Below, piece after piece: positions 7,868 through 16,536 of a stretch of DNA of 64,000 nucleotides. Made by a program: the position numbers and the translations under genes. The notes under the pieces are model-generated. The model was not told the origin of the DNA, did no database searches, and saw only the letters and a program-made list of their open reading frames with translations. This DNA comes from Jiangella alkaliphila. GTDB taxonomy: Bacteria > Actinomycetota > Actinomycetes > Jiangellales > Jiangellaceae. The stretch's first letter is position 1, and every line of letters starts with the position of its first letter. The DNA lies in assembly GCF_900105925.1 (NCBI RefSeq), contig NZ_LT629791.1:6542001-6606000 (forward strand), written 5' to 3'.

Positions 7868-8625
7868 GCACGTACTTCTTCGCCGACACAGCCGTCCTCA
7901 CGGGACGGACCCTGCGCCACGTCACCCGCAGCCTGGACACCATCATCACCACCGCGATCATGCCGATCGCGATGATGCTGCTGTTCGTCTACGTGTTCGG
8001 CGGCGCGATCGAAACGGGCACGGACTCGTACGTGACGTACATGCTGCCGGGCATCCTGCTCATCACGGTTGCCTCGGGCATCTCCTACACCGCGTTCCGG
8101 CTGTTCACGGACATGAAGGGCGGCATCTTCGAGCGGTTCCAGTCGATGCCGATCACCCGGTCGGGCGTGCTGTGGGCGCACGTCCTGACCTCGCTGGTCG
8201 CCAACGTCATCTCGCTGGTGATCGTCGTGGGCGTCGCCCTGCTGATGGGCTTCCGCTCGAGCGCCGGGGTGACGGCGTGGCTCGGCGTGGCCGGCATCCT
8301 GCTGCTGTTCACACTGGCGCTGACGTGGATCGCGGTCATCCCCGGCCTCTCGGCGTCGTCGATCGAGGGGGCGAGCGCGTTCTCGTACCCGCTGATCTTC
8401 CTGCCGTTCCTCAGCTCGGCGTTCGTGCCCACCGACACCATGCCCGCCCCGGTGGAGTGGTTCGCCGAGAACCAGCCGGTGACGTCGATCGTCAACACGA
8501 TCCGCGACCTGTTCGCCCAGCAACCGGTCGGCAACGACGTCTGGATCGCGCTGGGCTGGTGCGTGGGCATCCTCGTCGTGGCGTACGGCTTCGCGATGGC
8601 CGCCTACCGGCGGAAGGTCGCCTGA
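7864..8625 (+). CDS. ABC-2 type permease (DrrB-like)
   Basis: A 253-residue membrane protein with about six hydrophobic segments (for example IITTAIMPIAMMLLFVYVFGG and MLPGILLITVASGISYTAF). It contains the ABC-2 exporter feature GGIFERFQSMPITR near residue 80. Its start overlaps the ATPase stop by 4 bases, so translation is coupled. It should dimerise and pair with two copies of the ATPase in the cytoplasmic membrane. Confidence 0.9.
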   Translation: MSTYFFADTAVLTGRTLRHVTRSLDTIITTAIMPIAMMLLFVYVFGGAIETGTDSYVTYMLPGILLITVASGISYTAFRLFTDMKGGIFERFQSMPITRSGVLWAHVLTSLVANVISLVIVVGVALLMGFRSSAGVTAWLGVAGILLLFTLALTWIAVIPGLSASSIEGASAFSYPLIFLPFLSSAFVPTDTMPAPVEWFAENQPVTSIVNTIRDLFAQQPVGNDVWIALGWCVGILVVAYGFAMAAYRRKVA

Positions 8626-8639
8626 GGCAGGCTGGGACC

Positions 8640-9419
8640 ATGCTCACCATCAGCCAACTCGCGGCGTATGCGGGGGTGACGGTGCGGGCGGTGCGCCACT
8701 ACCACCGCATCGGGCTGCTGCCCGAGCCCGAGCGCGACCGCTCCGGCTACCGCAGCTACGACGCCGCCGCGGTCGTGCGGCTGATCCGCATCCACACCCT
8801 GGCCGCCGCCGGCGTGCCGCTGGCGCGAGTGCAAGAACTCCTGGACGCCGGTCCGGACGAGTTCGCCGACGGCGTCCAGGAGATCGACAAGGACCTGCGT
8901 GCCGAGATCCGGCGGCTGCAGGGCACCCGCAAACGGCTCGCCCGGCTCGCCGCCGGGGACCACCTGGCGCTCCCGCAGAGCGTCGTGGACTACCTCGACA
9001 GGGTGCGCGGTCTCGGTGTCGAGGAGCGGTACATCGAGATGGAGCGCGACGCCTGGATCATGGTCGCCGCCCAGGTGCCGGACCACATCGACGCCGTCAT
9101 GGCCAAGAAGCACGAGGACCTGAACGACCCCGACATGGTGAAGCTCTACAGCTTCCTCACCGGGGTGGTCGACTTGACGGTCGACGATCCCCGGATCGTC
9201 GAGATCGCCGACCTCCTGGAGCGCATCCTGGCCCGCGCCGTCGACGCCGGCGAGGTGGGCGACGACGGCTTCGACGACCGGTTCGTCGACCTGCTGGACA
9301 CGACGTTCGTGGAGTCCTCGCCGATCGCCGCGCGACTGCTCACGCTCCTGGAGGAGCGGGGCTGGAAGGGCTGGACCCGGGTCGAGCGAGTGCCGGCCGC
9401 TAGTCGTGCCGGCCGGTGA
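8640..9419 (+). CDS. MerR family transcriptional regulator
   Basis: A 259-residue protein with the N-terminal winged HTH MLTISQLAAYAGVTVRAVRHYHRIGLLPEP. A dimerisation helix follows at about 75-115, and a long C-terminal effector domain replaces the short metal-binding tail of MerR proper. This resembles multidrug-sensing TipA or BmrR types. It lies 14 bp after the permease and probably controls its own operon through the dyad at 7058-7078. Its 3' end overlaps the convergent lysE-type gene by 20 bp. Confidence 0.88.
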   Translation: MLTISQLAAYAGVTVRAVRHYHRIGLLPEPERDRSGYRSYDAAAVVRLIRIHTLAAAGVPLARVQELLDAGPDEFADGVQEIDKDLRAEIRRLQGTRKRLARLAAGDHLALPQSVVDYLDRVRGLGVEERYIEMERDAWIMVAAQVPDHIDAVMAKKHEDLNDPDMVKLYSFLTGVVDLTVDDPRIVEIADLLERILARAVDAGEVGDDGFDDRFVDLLDTTFVESSPIAARLLTLLEERGWKGWTRVERVPAASRAGR

Positions 9420-10038
9420 CCGCCACCCGCGCGCCCAGCCCGATCATCGCGACGCCGCCGACGGCGCTGAAGTGGCCCAGCCGCCCCGGCGAGCGAGCGA
9501 ACCAGTCGCGCGCGGTGCCGGCGCCGACCGCCCAGCAGCTGTCCATGAGGAACGCCATCACGGTGAACACGGCGCCGAACAGCAGCATCTGCACGCTCGG
9601 GTGCGCGCCGCCCGGGTCGACGAACTGCGGGAGGACGGCCGCGAAGAACACGATCACCTTGGGGTTGGTCAGCCCGACGACGAAGCCTTCGCGCGCGGCC
9701 CGGCGGGCGCTGGTGAGACGGACGGCCCCGGCCGCGGCATCGGCGAACGACTTCCGGTGCCGGATCGCCTGCACACCCAGGTAGACGAGGTACGCGGCGC
9801 CGGCGAACTTGATGATGGTGAACACGACGATGGACCGCTCGACGATCGCGCCCAGGCCGAACGCGACGGTGAGCGCCTGCAGGAACGCGCCCACGGAGTT
9901 GCCGGACGCCGACGCGATGCCGCCGCGCCGTCCCAGCACCAGCGCCCGGCCGACGGTGAACAGCACGCTCGGGCCGGGGATCGCGATGAGGACGAACGAA
10001 CTGACGACGAACGCCAGCAGGTGCGCGGTCGAGATCAT
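9400..10038 (-). CDS. LysE/RhtB family amino acid exporter
   Basis: A 212-residue membrane protein with five or six hydrophobic segments. It opens MISTAHLLAFVVSSFVLIAIPGPSVLF, where the early IPGP motif is typical of LysE/RhtB exporters. The conserved TNPKVIVFF motif follows at about residue 127. These proteins expel amino acids or related small molecules by proton antiport. The gene lies downstream of ilvC on the same strand, behind a strong hairpin, so export of a branched-chain product is only a suggestion from position. Confidence 0.85.
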   Translation of the reverse strand: MISTAHLLAFVVSSFVLIAIPGPSVLFTVGRALVLGRRGGIASASGNSVGAFLQALTVAFGLGAIVERSIVVFTIIKFAGAAYLVYLGVQAIRHRKSFADAAAGAVRLTSARRAAREGFVVGLTNPKVIVFFAAVLPQFVDPGGAHPSVQMLLFGAVFTVMAFLMDSCWAVGAGTARDWFARSPGRLGHFSAVGGVAMIGLGARVAVTGRHD

Positions 10039-10086
10039 GTCCGTCTCCTCGCCGAGATGTCGTCAGTACCGTCAGAGCGTCATTGC

Positions 10087-10124
10087 GCCGGCGGGGAGCC
10101 CTCACGCAGGTGCTCCCCGCCGGC
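10087..10124 (-). terminator. GC-rich hairpin after ilvC
   Basis: GCCGGCGGGGAG (10087-10098) pairs perfectly with CTCCCCGCCGGC (10113-10124) around a 14-base loop, between the ilvC stop and the LysE-type start. There is no U-tract, as is common for actinobacterial terminators. A regulatory role for the downstream exporter cannot be excluded. Confidence 0.6.
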
Positions 10125-10142
10125 CGGGTCGAGCGGGCCGCG

Positions 10143-11198
<1,056 letters not shown>

Positions 11199-11363
11199 CT
11201 AGGGGGTGTCTGATGGATCTTCGGCGGCGCGGATCGACGCCCAGACGCCGACCAGCGGCGTTGTGTCATCACCCGATGGTGCGCATCGAGCTACTTCGAC
11301 GCCTTGCTGGACCGACGACTGGACGCCGCCCGCATCCACCAATATCCATCAGACACCCCCTAG
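11199..11363. mobile_element. MITE-like element with perfect 20-bp inverted ends
   Basis: The 20 bases from CTAGGGGGTGTCTG at 11199-11218 are exactly complementary to 11344-11363. Both ends start with CTAG, so TA or CTAG may be the duplicated target. The 165-bp body has no transposase. It begins 4 bp after the ilvN stop and ends 27 bp before the ilvC start, splitting the ilvBNC operon. The best reading is a non-autonomous derivative of a DDE-type insertion sequence; I cannot name the parent. Confidence 0.7.
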
Positions 11364-11366
11364 GTT

Positions 11367-11891
11367 CTATGCGACGCGGTCGACGGGCCGCAGCGCGCGG
11401 TCGGTGATCGACCGCGATCCGCGGCCGACCGCCACCACGCCGGACTGCACGAGCTCGCGGATGCCGTACGGTTCCAGCACCCGCAGCAGCGCACTCAGCT
11501 TGTCAGACGAGCCGGTCGCCTCGATCGTCACCGCGTCGGTGGCGACGTCGACGACCTTGGCGCGGAACAGCTCGACCGTCTGCAGCACGTGCGGCCGGGT
11601 GTCGTTGTCGGTGCGCACCTTCACCAGCACCAGCTCGCGCTGCACCGACTGGCCGGGGTCGAGCTCGACGATCTTGAGGACGTTGATCAGCTTGTTGAGC
11701 TGCTTCGTGACCTGCTCGAGCGGCGAGTCCTCGACGTCGACGACGACGGTCATGCGCGAGACCGAGGGGTGCTCCGTCGGCCCGACCGCGAGCGAGTCGA
11801 TGTTGAAGCCGCGGCGGGAGAACAGCGCGGCGATGCGCGCCAGCACGCCGGGCTTGTTCTCGACCAGCACCGACAGCGTGTGCTTGCTCAT
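11367..11891 (-). CDS. ilvN: Acetolactate synthase small (regulatory) subunit
   Basis: A 174-residue regulatory subunit. The N-terminal ACT domain (about residues 4-75) reads VLVENKPGVLARIAALFSRRG and then VSRMTVVVD, the valine feedback site. A second small domain follows at about 85-160. It lies 36 bp after ilvB on the same strand. Its stop (11367-11369) is almost touched by the inverted-end element, but the reading frame is intact and of normal length. Confidence 0.97.
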   Translation of the reverse strand: MSKHTLSVLVENKPGVLARIAALFSRRGFNIDSLAVGPTEHPSVSRMTVVVDVEDSPLEQVTKQLNKLINVLKIVELDPGQSVQRELVLVKVRTDNDTRPHVLQTVELFRAKVVDVATDAVTIEATGSSDKLSALLRVLEPYGIRELVQSGVVAVGRGSRSITDRALRPVDRVA

Positions 11892-11927
11892 CAGACTTCC
11901 CTCCGAAATGCGGGGCTTGCCGCCGGC

Positions 11928-13700
11928 TTAGTCATCGCTTCTATCCCATTCCGGGGCCATCCCCCGGGCGATCTGGATCTCGTCGTTGCTGGTGCCGGCG
12001 GCGACCATCGGCCAGACCATCGCGTCGCGGTGCACGCCGAAGTCGACCACGACCGGCCGGTCGTCGACGGCCATGGCCTTCTCGATGGTGCGGTCGACGT
12101 CCTCGGCGGTGTCGCAGCGCAGCCCGACGCAGCCGTAGGCCTCGGCCAGCTTGGCGAAGTCGGGGATGCGGCGGCTGTCGAGGTCGGTGCTGGAGTAGCG
12201 GCCGTCGTAGAACAGCGTCTGCCACTGCCGGACCATGCCGAGGCTCTCGTTGTTGATGACCGCGACCTTGATCGGGATGCCCTCGATGGCGCAGGTGGCC
12301 AGCTCTTGGTTGGTCATCTGGAAGCAGCCGTCGCCGTCGATGGCCCAGACGGTGGCGTCGGGCCGGCCGGCCTTGGCGCCCATGGCGGCCGGGACGGCGT
12401 ACCCCATGGTCCCTGCGCCGCCGGAGTTCAGCCAGGTGTTGGGGTTCTCGTAGGAGATGAACTGCGAGGCCCACATCTGGTGCTGGCCGACGCCGGCGAC
12501 GTAGATGGCATCGGGGCCGACCAGCTTGCCCAGCCGCTCGATGACGTACTGCGGCATCAGCTCGCCGCCCTCGGACGGCGTGTAGCCCAGCGGGAAGTTG
12601 TCGCGCCACTGGTCCAGCTGACGCCACCAGCCGGTGAGGTCGGCCCGGTGGCCGGCGGCGAACTCGGCCTCGATGGCCGGGATCAGGTCACCGATGACCT
12701 CCTTGCAGTCGCCCACGATCGGGACGTCGGCGGTGCGGTTCTTGGAGATCTCGGCCGGGTCGATGTCGGCGTGGATGACCGCGGCGTTCGGCGCGAACGA
12801 CGACAGCTTGCCGGTGACGCGGTCGTCGAACCGGGCGCCCAGCGCGATCAGCAGGTCGGCCTTCTGCAGCGCCGTCACCGCCGCGACACCGCCGTGCATG
12901 CCGGGCATGCCGAGGTGCTGCTGGTGGCTGTCGGGGAACGCGCCGCGCGCCGTCAGCGTCGTGACGACGGGGAACCCGGTCAGCTCGGCCAGCCGGGCCA
13001 GTTCCGCCCAGGCTCGGGCGCGCAGCACGCCGCCGCCGACGTAGAGGACCGGGCGCTTGGCCGACGCCATCAGCCGGGCCGCCTCGCGGACCTGCTTGGC
13101 GTGCGGGCGGGTCACCGGACGGTAGCCCGGCAGGTCCAGCTCGACCGGCCAGCGGAACGTCGTCATCTTCTGCATGGCGTCCTTGGCGATGTCGACGAGG
13201 ACCGGCCCGGGCCGTCCCGTCGTCGCGATGTGGAACGCCTCGGCGATCGCCCGCGGGATCTCCGCCGGGTCGGTGATCAGGAAGCTGTGCTTGGTGATCG
13301 GCATCGTGATGCCGCGGATGTCGGCCTCCTGGAACGCGTCGGTGCCGATGGCCGACGACACGACCTGCCCCGTCACCGCGACCATCGGGACCGAGTCCAT
13401 GTGCGCGTCGGCGATGGGCGTGACCAGGTTCGTCGCCCCCGGCCCCGACGTCGCCATGCAGACCCCCGGCTTCCCCGTCGCCAGCGCGTACCCCTCGGCC
13501 GCGTGGCCGGCGCCCTGCTCGTGCCGGACGAGGATGTGCCGGATCTGCTCGGAGTCGAGCATCGGGTCGTACGCAGGCAGGATCGTGCCACCGGGAATGC
13601 CGAATACGGTGTCGACGCCGACCGCCTCGAGCGAGCGGATGAGGCTGGCGGCGCCCGTCATCGTCGTCCCGGTGTCCCTGGTGGGCTGTCCCTGCGGCAT
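11928..13700 (-). CDS. ilvB: Acetolactate synthase large (catalytic) subunit
   Basis: A 590-residue thiamine-diphosphate enzyme making acetolactate or acetohydroxybutyrate, the first shared step to Val, Leu and Ile. The catalytic Glu lies in [18 protein letters not shown] (about residues 60-77). The cofactor motif runs from [19 protein letters not shown] to [11 protein letters not shown] (about 455-495). The ATG at 13700 follows AGAAAGG. Expression is probably set by the leader peptide and terminator upstream. Confidence 0.97.
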   Translation of the reverse strand: MPQGQPTRDTGTTMTGAASLIRSLEAVGVDTVFGIPGGTILPAYDPMLDSEQIRHILVRHEQGAGHAAEGYALATGKPGVCMATSGPGATNLVTPIADAHMDSVPMVAVTGQVVSSAIGTDAFQEADIRGITMPITKHSFLITDPAEIPRAIAEAFHIATTGRPGPVLVDIAKDAMQKMTTFRWPVELDLPGYRPVTRPHAKQVREAARLMASAKRPVLYVGGGVLRARAWAELARLAELTGFPVVTTLTARGAFPDSHQQHLGMPGMHGGVAAVTALQKADLLIALGARFDDRVTGKLSSFAPNAAVIHADIDPAEISKNRTADVPIVGDCKEVIGDLIPAIEAEFAAGHRADLTGWWRQLDQWRDNFPLGYTPSEGGELMPQYVIERLGKLVGPDAIYVAGVGQHQMWASQFISYENPNTWLNSGGAGTMGYAVPAAMGAKAGRPDATVWAIDGDGCFQMTNQELATCAIEGIPIKVAVINNESLGMVRQWQTLFYDGRYSSTDLDSRRIPDFAKLAEAYGCVGLRCDTAEDVDRTIEKAMAVDDRPVVVDFGVHRDAMVWPMVAAGTSNDEIQIARGMAPEWDRSDD

Positions 13701-13732
13701 GGCCGGACCTTTCTCTGTCTGTCCCGTGCAAC

Positions 13733-13768
13733 AAAAAACCCCTCGGCCCGGGTGGGCTGACGAGGGGT
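13733..13768 (-). terminator. ilvB attenuator terminator
   Basis: On the minus strand ACCCCTCG (13768-13761) pairs with CGAGGGGT (13745-13738). An inner GCCC/GGGC stem and a run of six T (13738-13733) complete an intrinsic terminator 33 bp before the ilvB start. Directly 5' a second strong hairpin pairs AGCGCGT (13798-13792) with ACGCGCT (13775-13769), starting at the leader peptide stop. Confidence 0.85.
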
Positions 13769-13796
13769 AGCGCGTCGGCGAGAAACCGCCTACGCG

Positions 13797-13826
13797 CTAA
13801 TGAAGTACGAGAATGCCGAAACGCAC
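13797..13826 (-). CDS. ilvL: Leader peptide of the ilvBNC operon
   Basis: The frame from GTG at 13826 reads MRFGILVLH and stops at TAG. Its Ile-Leu-Val-Leu codons (13814-13803) lie immediately before the first leader hairpin, so shortage of any branched-chain aminoacyl-tRNA would stall the ribosome there. A GAGGGA about 10 bases upstream favours this start; an in-frame GTG at 13844 would give a 15-residue form. Leader peptides with ILVL-like runs are known before actinobacterial ilvB genes. Confidence 0.75.
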   Translation of the reverse strand: MRFGILVLH

Positions 13827-13877
13827 GAATGCACCGTCCCTCACCCGGCGGGCGCGCGTCAAGGTGGTTGCCGGGAT

Positions 13878-13887
13878 GTCTCACCAT
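13878..13887 (-). promoter_or_regulatory. ATGGTGAGAC motif upstream of ilvB
   Basis: This 10-base motif on the minus strand lies in the ilvB promoter region. It resembles the core bound by IclR-type NdgR/LtbR regulators of actinobacterial leucine and branched-chain genes. I see only a single half-site, so the call is weak. Confidence 0.25.
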
Positions 13888-13915
13888 ACGGAATCGGCGT
13901 TCAGATGCTGGTCGG

Positions 13916-14491
13916 TCACCGCACTCGCGTCCGCCCCCGAGCCCAGGGCCGGGCGCGGACCAGGACCACCCGGCAGCGCGCCGACGTCTCCGGTCCGAGG
14001 CACGTCCCGAGCACGGCCGCGGCCCGATCGGCGGCATCCGCGACCTCGTTCAGGTCCGCGCCGGGGTCGAGCGCCGCCCGCAACTCGACGACGATCTCGC
14101 GCTGGTCGCGCCAGACCCGCCCGCCGCGCGCCGTCACGCCCGGCGCCTCGGCCAGGCTCGCCGCGGCCGCATCGACCAGCGCGCCGGAGTCGGCCTCGAG
14201 CGCCCCGCCGCGGCCGGTGCCCGGGAGCTTCAGCCGGGCGAGGCTGCGGCGGCGGGCGTGCGCCCGCAGCCACAGCAGCGCGAGAATCACCAGGACCAGT
14301 CCCAGCAGCCCGACCGCCCACGGCCACCAGCTCTCGTCCGTGCGGTCGAGCAGCACCGAGAGGTCCAGGCGGTCGACGGCGTCAGGGATCCAGTCCCGCT
14401 CCCAGGCGGCCGCCGCGGCCCCGAGAGCCAGCAGCACCAGGCCCACGAGCAGGACGGCGACCCGTTCGGTTCCGGCCGCCGCCCGGTTCAC
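13916..14491 (-). CDS. Membrane-anchored Asp23-like protein (AmaP type)
   Basis: A 191-residue protein. Two membrane segments (VAVLLVGLVLLALGAAAAAW at about 11-30 and WWPWAVGLLGLVLVILALLW at about 57-76) are followed by a cytoplasmic Asp23-like domain. The layout matches AmaP, the membrane anchor of Asp23. The GTG at 14491 overlaps the upstream stop in GTGA and follows GGAGG. It is the last gene of a five-gene minus-strand operon. AmaP identity rests on topology and context rather than clear sequence identity. Confidence 0.7.
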   Translation of the reverse strand: MNRAAAGTERVAVLLVGLVLLALGAAAAAWERDWIPDAVDRLDLSVLLDRTDESWWPWAVGLLGLVLVILALLWLRAHARRRSLARLKLPGTGRGGALEADSGALVDAAAASLAEAPGVTARGGRVWRDQREIVVELRAALDPGADLNEVADAADRAAAVLGTCLGPETSARCRVVLVRARPWARGRTRVR

Positions 14492-15384
14492 CGGACCTCC
14501 TTGCGCCGCGCGCCCACGCGGACCTTCGGCGTGCCGGAGAGCCGGGACAGCCGTTCGGTCACGCTCCGCCGCACCTCGGCGGGGGTCTCCGGCTCGCCGT
14601 CGGTGACCACGCGGACCGCGACCGCCCGCGAGCGTGCCCGCGCGTTCGCGTCGAGCACCCCGCCGTGCGCGGCGGCGCTGTCGACGGTGAGCTCCTCGAC
14701 GGCCCCGCGGGTGGCGAAGACGCCGGTGCGCGCGGTGACGGGAAGCGACCGCCGTGGCCGCGGCCACAGCGCCGCCAGGATCAGAGCGAGCCCGGCCAGC
14801 CCGACGACGATGCCCGCGGGCACCATCCAGTCCTGCGGCTCCAGCCCGTCCAACCACTCCAGCAGCGGCTCGACCAGCCGCCGCGCGTCGACGACACCAC
14901 CGTCGACCAGCGCGTCGTAGATGCCGGCGACGCCCAGGGCGAGGAAGAGCAGTGCCACCAGCAGCCCGGCCTTGCGGGCCGCTCCCGGCGCCGCCGGGCG
15001 GCCCGCGCCCGGCAGCGGCTCGGTCCCGGGCGGCGGACGGTACGGGGCGACCGCCGCCACGCGCACGTCCACGCGGTCGACGGTGAACCCGGTGAGCTCG
15101 CCGACCTCGCGGGCGACGGCGTCCCGGACGGCCGCGGCGAGATCGGGCAGCGCACTGCCCCCCGGCGCACCGACCGCCACGTCGATGCGGACGTGGCGGC
15201 CGATCACCCGCGCGTCGGCGTTCGGAAGCCGCTGGCCGCCGAGGCGCTCCCACACGGTGGCCTGTTCCGAGCGGCCGGCCACAGTCGCCGCCGCCCGCTC
15301 GGCGATCTTGCGGACCACGCGGTCGTGGATCACCAACCGGCCGCGGGCGTCGACATCGTCGCCCGCATGTTCCCCCGCGCTCAT
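14488..15384 (-). CDS. Asp23 domain protein with C-terminal DUF6286-like part
   Basis: A 298-residue protein. The N-terminal Asp23/Gls24-like domain covers about residues 10-110 (RLVIHDRVVRKIAERAAATV, DVAVGAPGGSALPDLAAAVRD). Two membrane segments follow (LLVALLFLALGVAGIY near 140 and VPAGIVVGLAGLALILAALW near 190). The C-terminal domain resembles DUF6286 and ends in basic residues. It overlaps the AmaP-like gene by 4 bases and lies 1 bp after the small membrane protein gene. Probably a linker between membrane and Asp23 layer. Confidence 0.75.
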   Translation of the reverse strand: MSAGEHAGDDVDARGRLVIHDRVVRKIAERAAATVAGRSEQATVWERLGGQRLPNADARVIGRHVRIDVAVGAPGGSALPDLAAAVRDAVAREVGELTGFTVDRVDVRVAAVAPYRPPPGTEPLPGAGRPAAPGAARKAGLLVALLFLALGVAGIYDALVDGGVVDARRLVEPLLEWLDGLEPQDWMVPAGIVVGLAGLALILAALWPRPRRSLPVTARTGVFATRGAVEELTVDSAAAHGGVLDANARARSRAVAVRVVTDGEPETPAEVRRSVTERLSRLSGTPKVRVGARRKEVR

Positions 15385-15385
15385 G

Positions 15386-15565
15386 TCACTCCCGGTCCCG
15401 TCCCCGCAGCACGGCGGTCACGTCGATCTCGCCGGACGCCTGACCGGCGACGGCGGCACCCACCAGTCCGAGCAGCACGGCGACGACGAACCCCCAGAAG
15501 CCGCCCGCCGCCGCGGCCACGCCGAGCAGCAGACCGGCGAACAGCCCGATGGTCACCGTGTTCAC
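15386..15565 (-). CDS. Small two-segment membrane protein (DUF2273-like)
   Basis: A 59-residue protein starting at GTG (15563-15565) behind GGAGGTGCAAC. Two hydrophobic stretches, TIGLFAGLLLGVAAAAGGFW and FVVAVLLGLVGAAVAGQA, are followed by a charged tail GEIDVTAVLRGRDRE. Small membrane proteins of this shape (DUF2273) are regular partners of Asp23 genes. It overlaps the upstream gene in GTGA and ends 1 bp before the next start. Confidence 0.75.
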   Translation of the reverse strand: MNTVTIGLFAGLLLGVAAAAGGFWGFVVAVLLGLVGAAVAGQASGEIDVTAVLRGRDRE

Positions 15566-15891
15566 GTTGCACCTCCGTGTTCCGCGGGCTCGCCCGGCAC
15601 AGCGACGTCGTCGACCACGACCCGGACCCCGCCGGGCACCAGGGCCGACACGGCTCGCCGGACGGCGTCAGCGGTGGACGGCACCGGGTGGCCCCAGCGG
15701 ATCACGATGTGGACCTCGACCTCGCCGCGGTCGTCGATCCGGACGCCCGGCACCCGCCGACCGGCCAGGTGCGTCGCGACCTCACCGAACAGGCCGCCGT
15801 AGAGCCCGGCCACCCCCGGCACCGCCCGCACGGCCGCCGCGACGACCTCGGCCGGATCCGCCTCCGTTCCCGGAGGTTCCATCGCGATCAC
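15562..15891 (-). CDS. Short Asp23/Gls24-like protein
   Basis: About 109 residues from the GTG at 15891, which overlaps the upstream stop in GTGA; an internal ATG at 15882 is the alternative. The core VRAVPGVAGLYGGLFGEVAT, VEVHIVIRWGHPVP and VRVVVDDVAV follows the Asp23 pattern of an opening helix, a charged strand and a final V-rich strand. No membrane segment. Probably part of the Asp23 layer at the inner face of the membrane. Confidence 0.7.
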   Translation of the reverse strand: MIAMEPPGTEADPAEVVAAAVRAVPGVAGLYGGLFGEVATHLAGRRVPGVRIDDRGEVEVHIVIRWGHPVPSTADAVRRAVSALVPGGVRVVVDDVAVPGEPAEHGGAT

Positions 15892-16421
15892 TCGACCCGG
15901 CTCTCGCGCTGCTCGTCGTCGTCCTCGCCCTCGAGGTAGACGTCGTTCACGGTGACGTTCACCTCGGAGACCTCGAGGCCGGTCATGCGCTCCACCGCGG
16001 CGATCACGTTGCGCCGGATCCCCGTCGACAGGTCGACGATGGAGACGCCGTACTCGGCCACGATGTCGATGTCGATCGCCGCCTGCCGTTCGCCGACCTC
16101 GACCGACACGCCCTGCTGGAGGTTCGTGCGCGAGCCGGGGATCCGCTCGCGGATCGCCCCGACCATCCGAGCGGCGCCGCCGCCGAGGTCGTGCACACCG
16201 GCCACTTCGCGCGCGGAGATCCCGGCGATCTTCGACACCACGCTGTCGGCGATGGTGGTCCGGCCCATCTCCGTCACCAGCGGGCCCTGTGCCGGCTCGC
16301 GACCGGCGACGTGCGCCGGCTCCCGCCCGGCCTGGCGCCCTTGCTCGCGGCCCTGCTCCCGCGCCGGCGCCGATGTGCCGCCGCTCCCCGTCGTCGACGT
16401 GTTCGGCCCGTCCACAGTCAT
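15888..16421 (-). CDS. Asp23/Gls24 family envelope stress protein
   Basis: About 177 residues from the ATG at 16421, chosen for the GGGGGAGGGCCC just upstream; a longer frame from 16466 exists. A disordered Gly/Arg/Glu-rich N-terminus (to about 55) precedes a well conserved Asp23 domain: TTIADSVVSKIAGISAREV, VSVEVGERQAAIDIDIVAEY, and VSEVNVTVNDVYL. An acidic tail EGEDDDEQ ends it. First gene of the operon and the clearest Asp23 member, in a divergent arrangement with the sigma factor gene. Confidence 0.88.
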   Translation of the reverse strand: MTVDGPNTSTTGSGGTSAPAREQGREQGRQAGREPAHVAGREPAQGPLVTEMGRTTIADSVVSKIAGISAREVAGVHDLGGGAARMVGAIRERIPGSRTNLQQGVSVEVGERQAAIDIDIVAEYGVSIVDLSTGIRRNVIAAVERMTGLEVSEVNVTVNDVYLEGEDDDEQRESRVE

Positions 16422-16519
16422 CGTGGGCCCTCCCCCTTGCTCGCACCCCGCTTGCGCGGCTGACACTGCTTAGACACGCACTCCCACCCGGACGTCACGC
16501 ATGATTGCGGATATTCCGG

Positions 16520-16536
16520 TCACAGAGTCACTGTGA
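16520..16536. promoter_or_regulatory. Inverted repeat over the sigma factor start codon
   Basis: TCACAG (16520-16525) and CTGTGA (16531-16536) form a perfect 6-bp dyad with a 5-bp centre covering the GTG start at 16533. It lies in the divergent region between the Asp23 operon and the sigma factor gene. It could be an operator, but no cognate regulator is evident. Confidence 0.35.

Noticed and set aside
11213-11407. A small frame inside the inverted-end element between ilvN and ilvC
   Set aside because: It runs out of the element into the antisense of ilvN, has no ribosome binding site and does not resemble a transposase.
11589-13760. A 700-codon frame on the plus strand through ilvN and ilvB
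   Set aside because: It is antisense to clear ilvN and ilvB genes and has no domain, only low-complexity Val/Gly/Asp/Arg composition.
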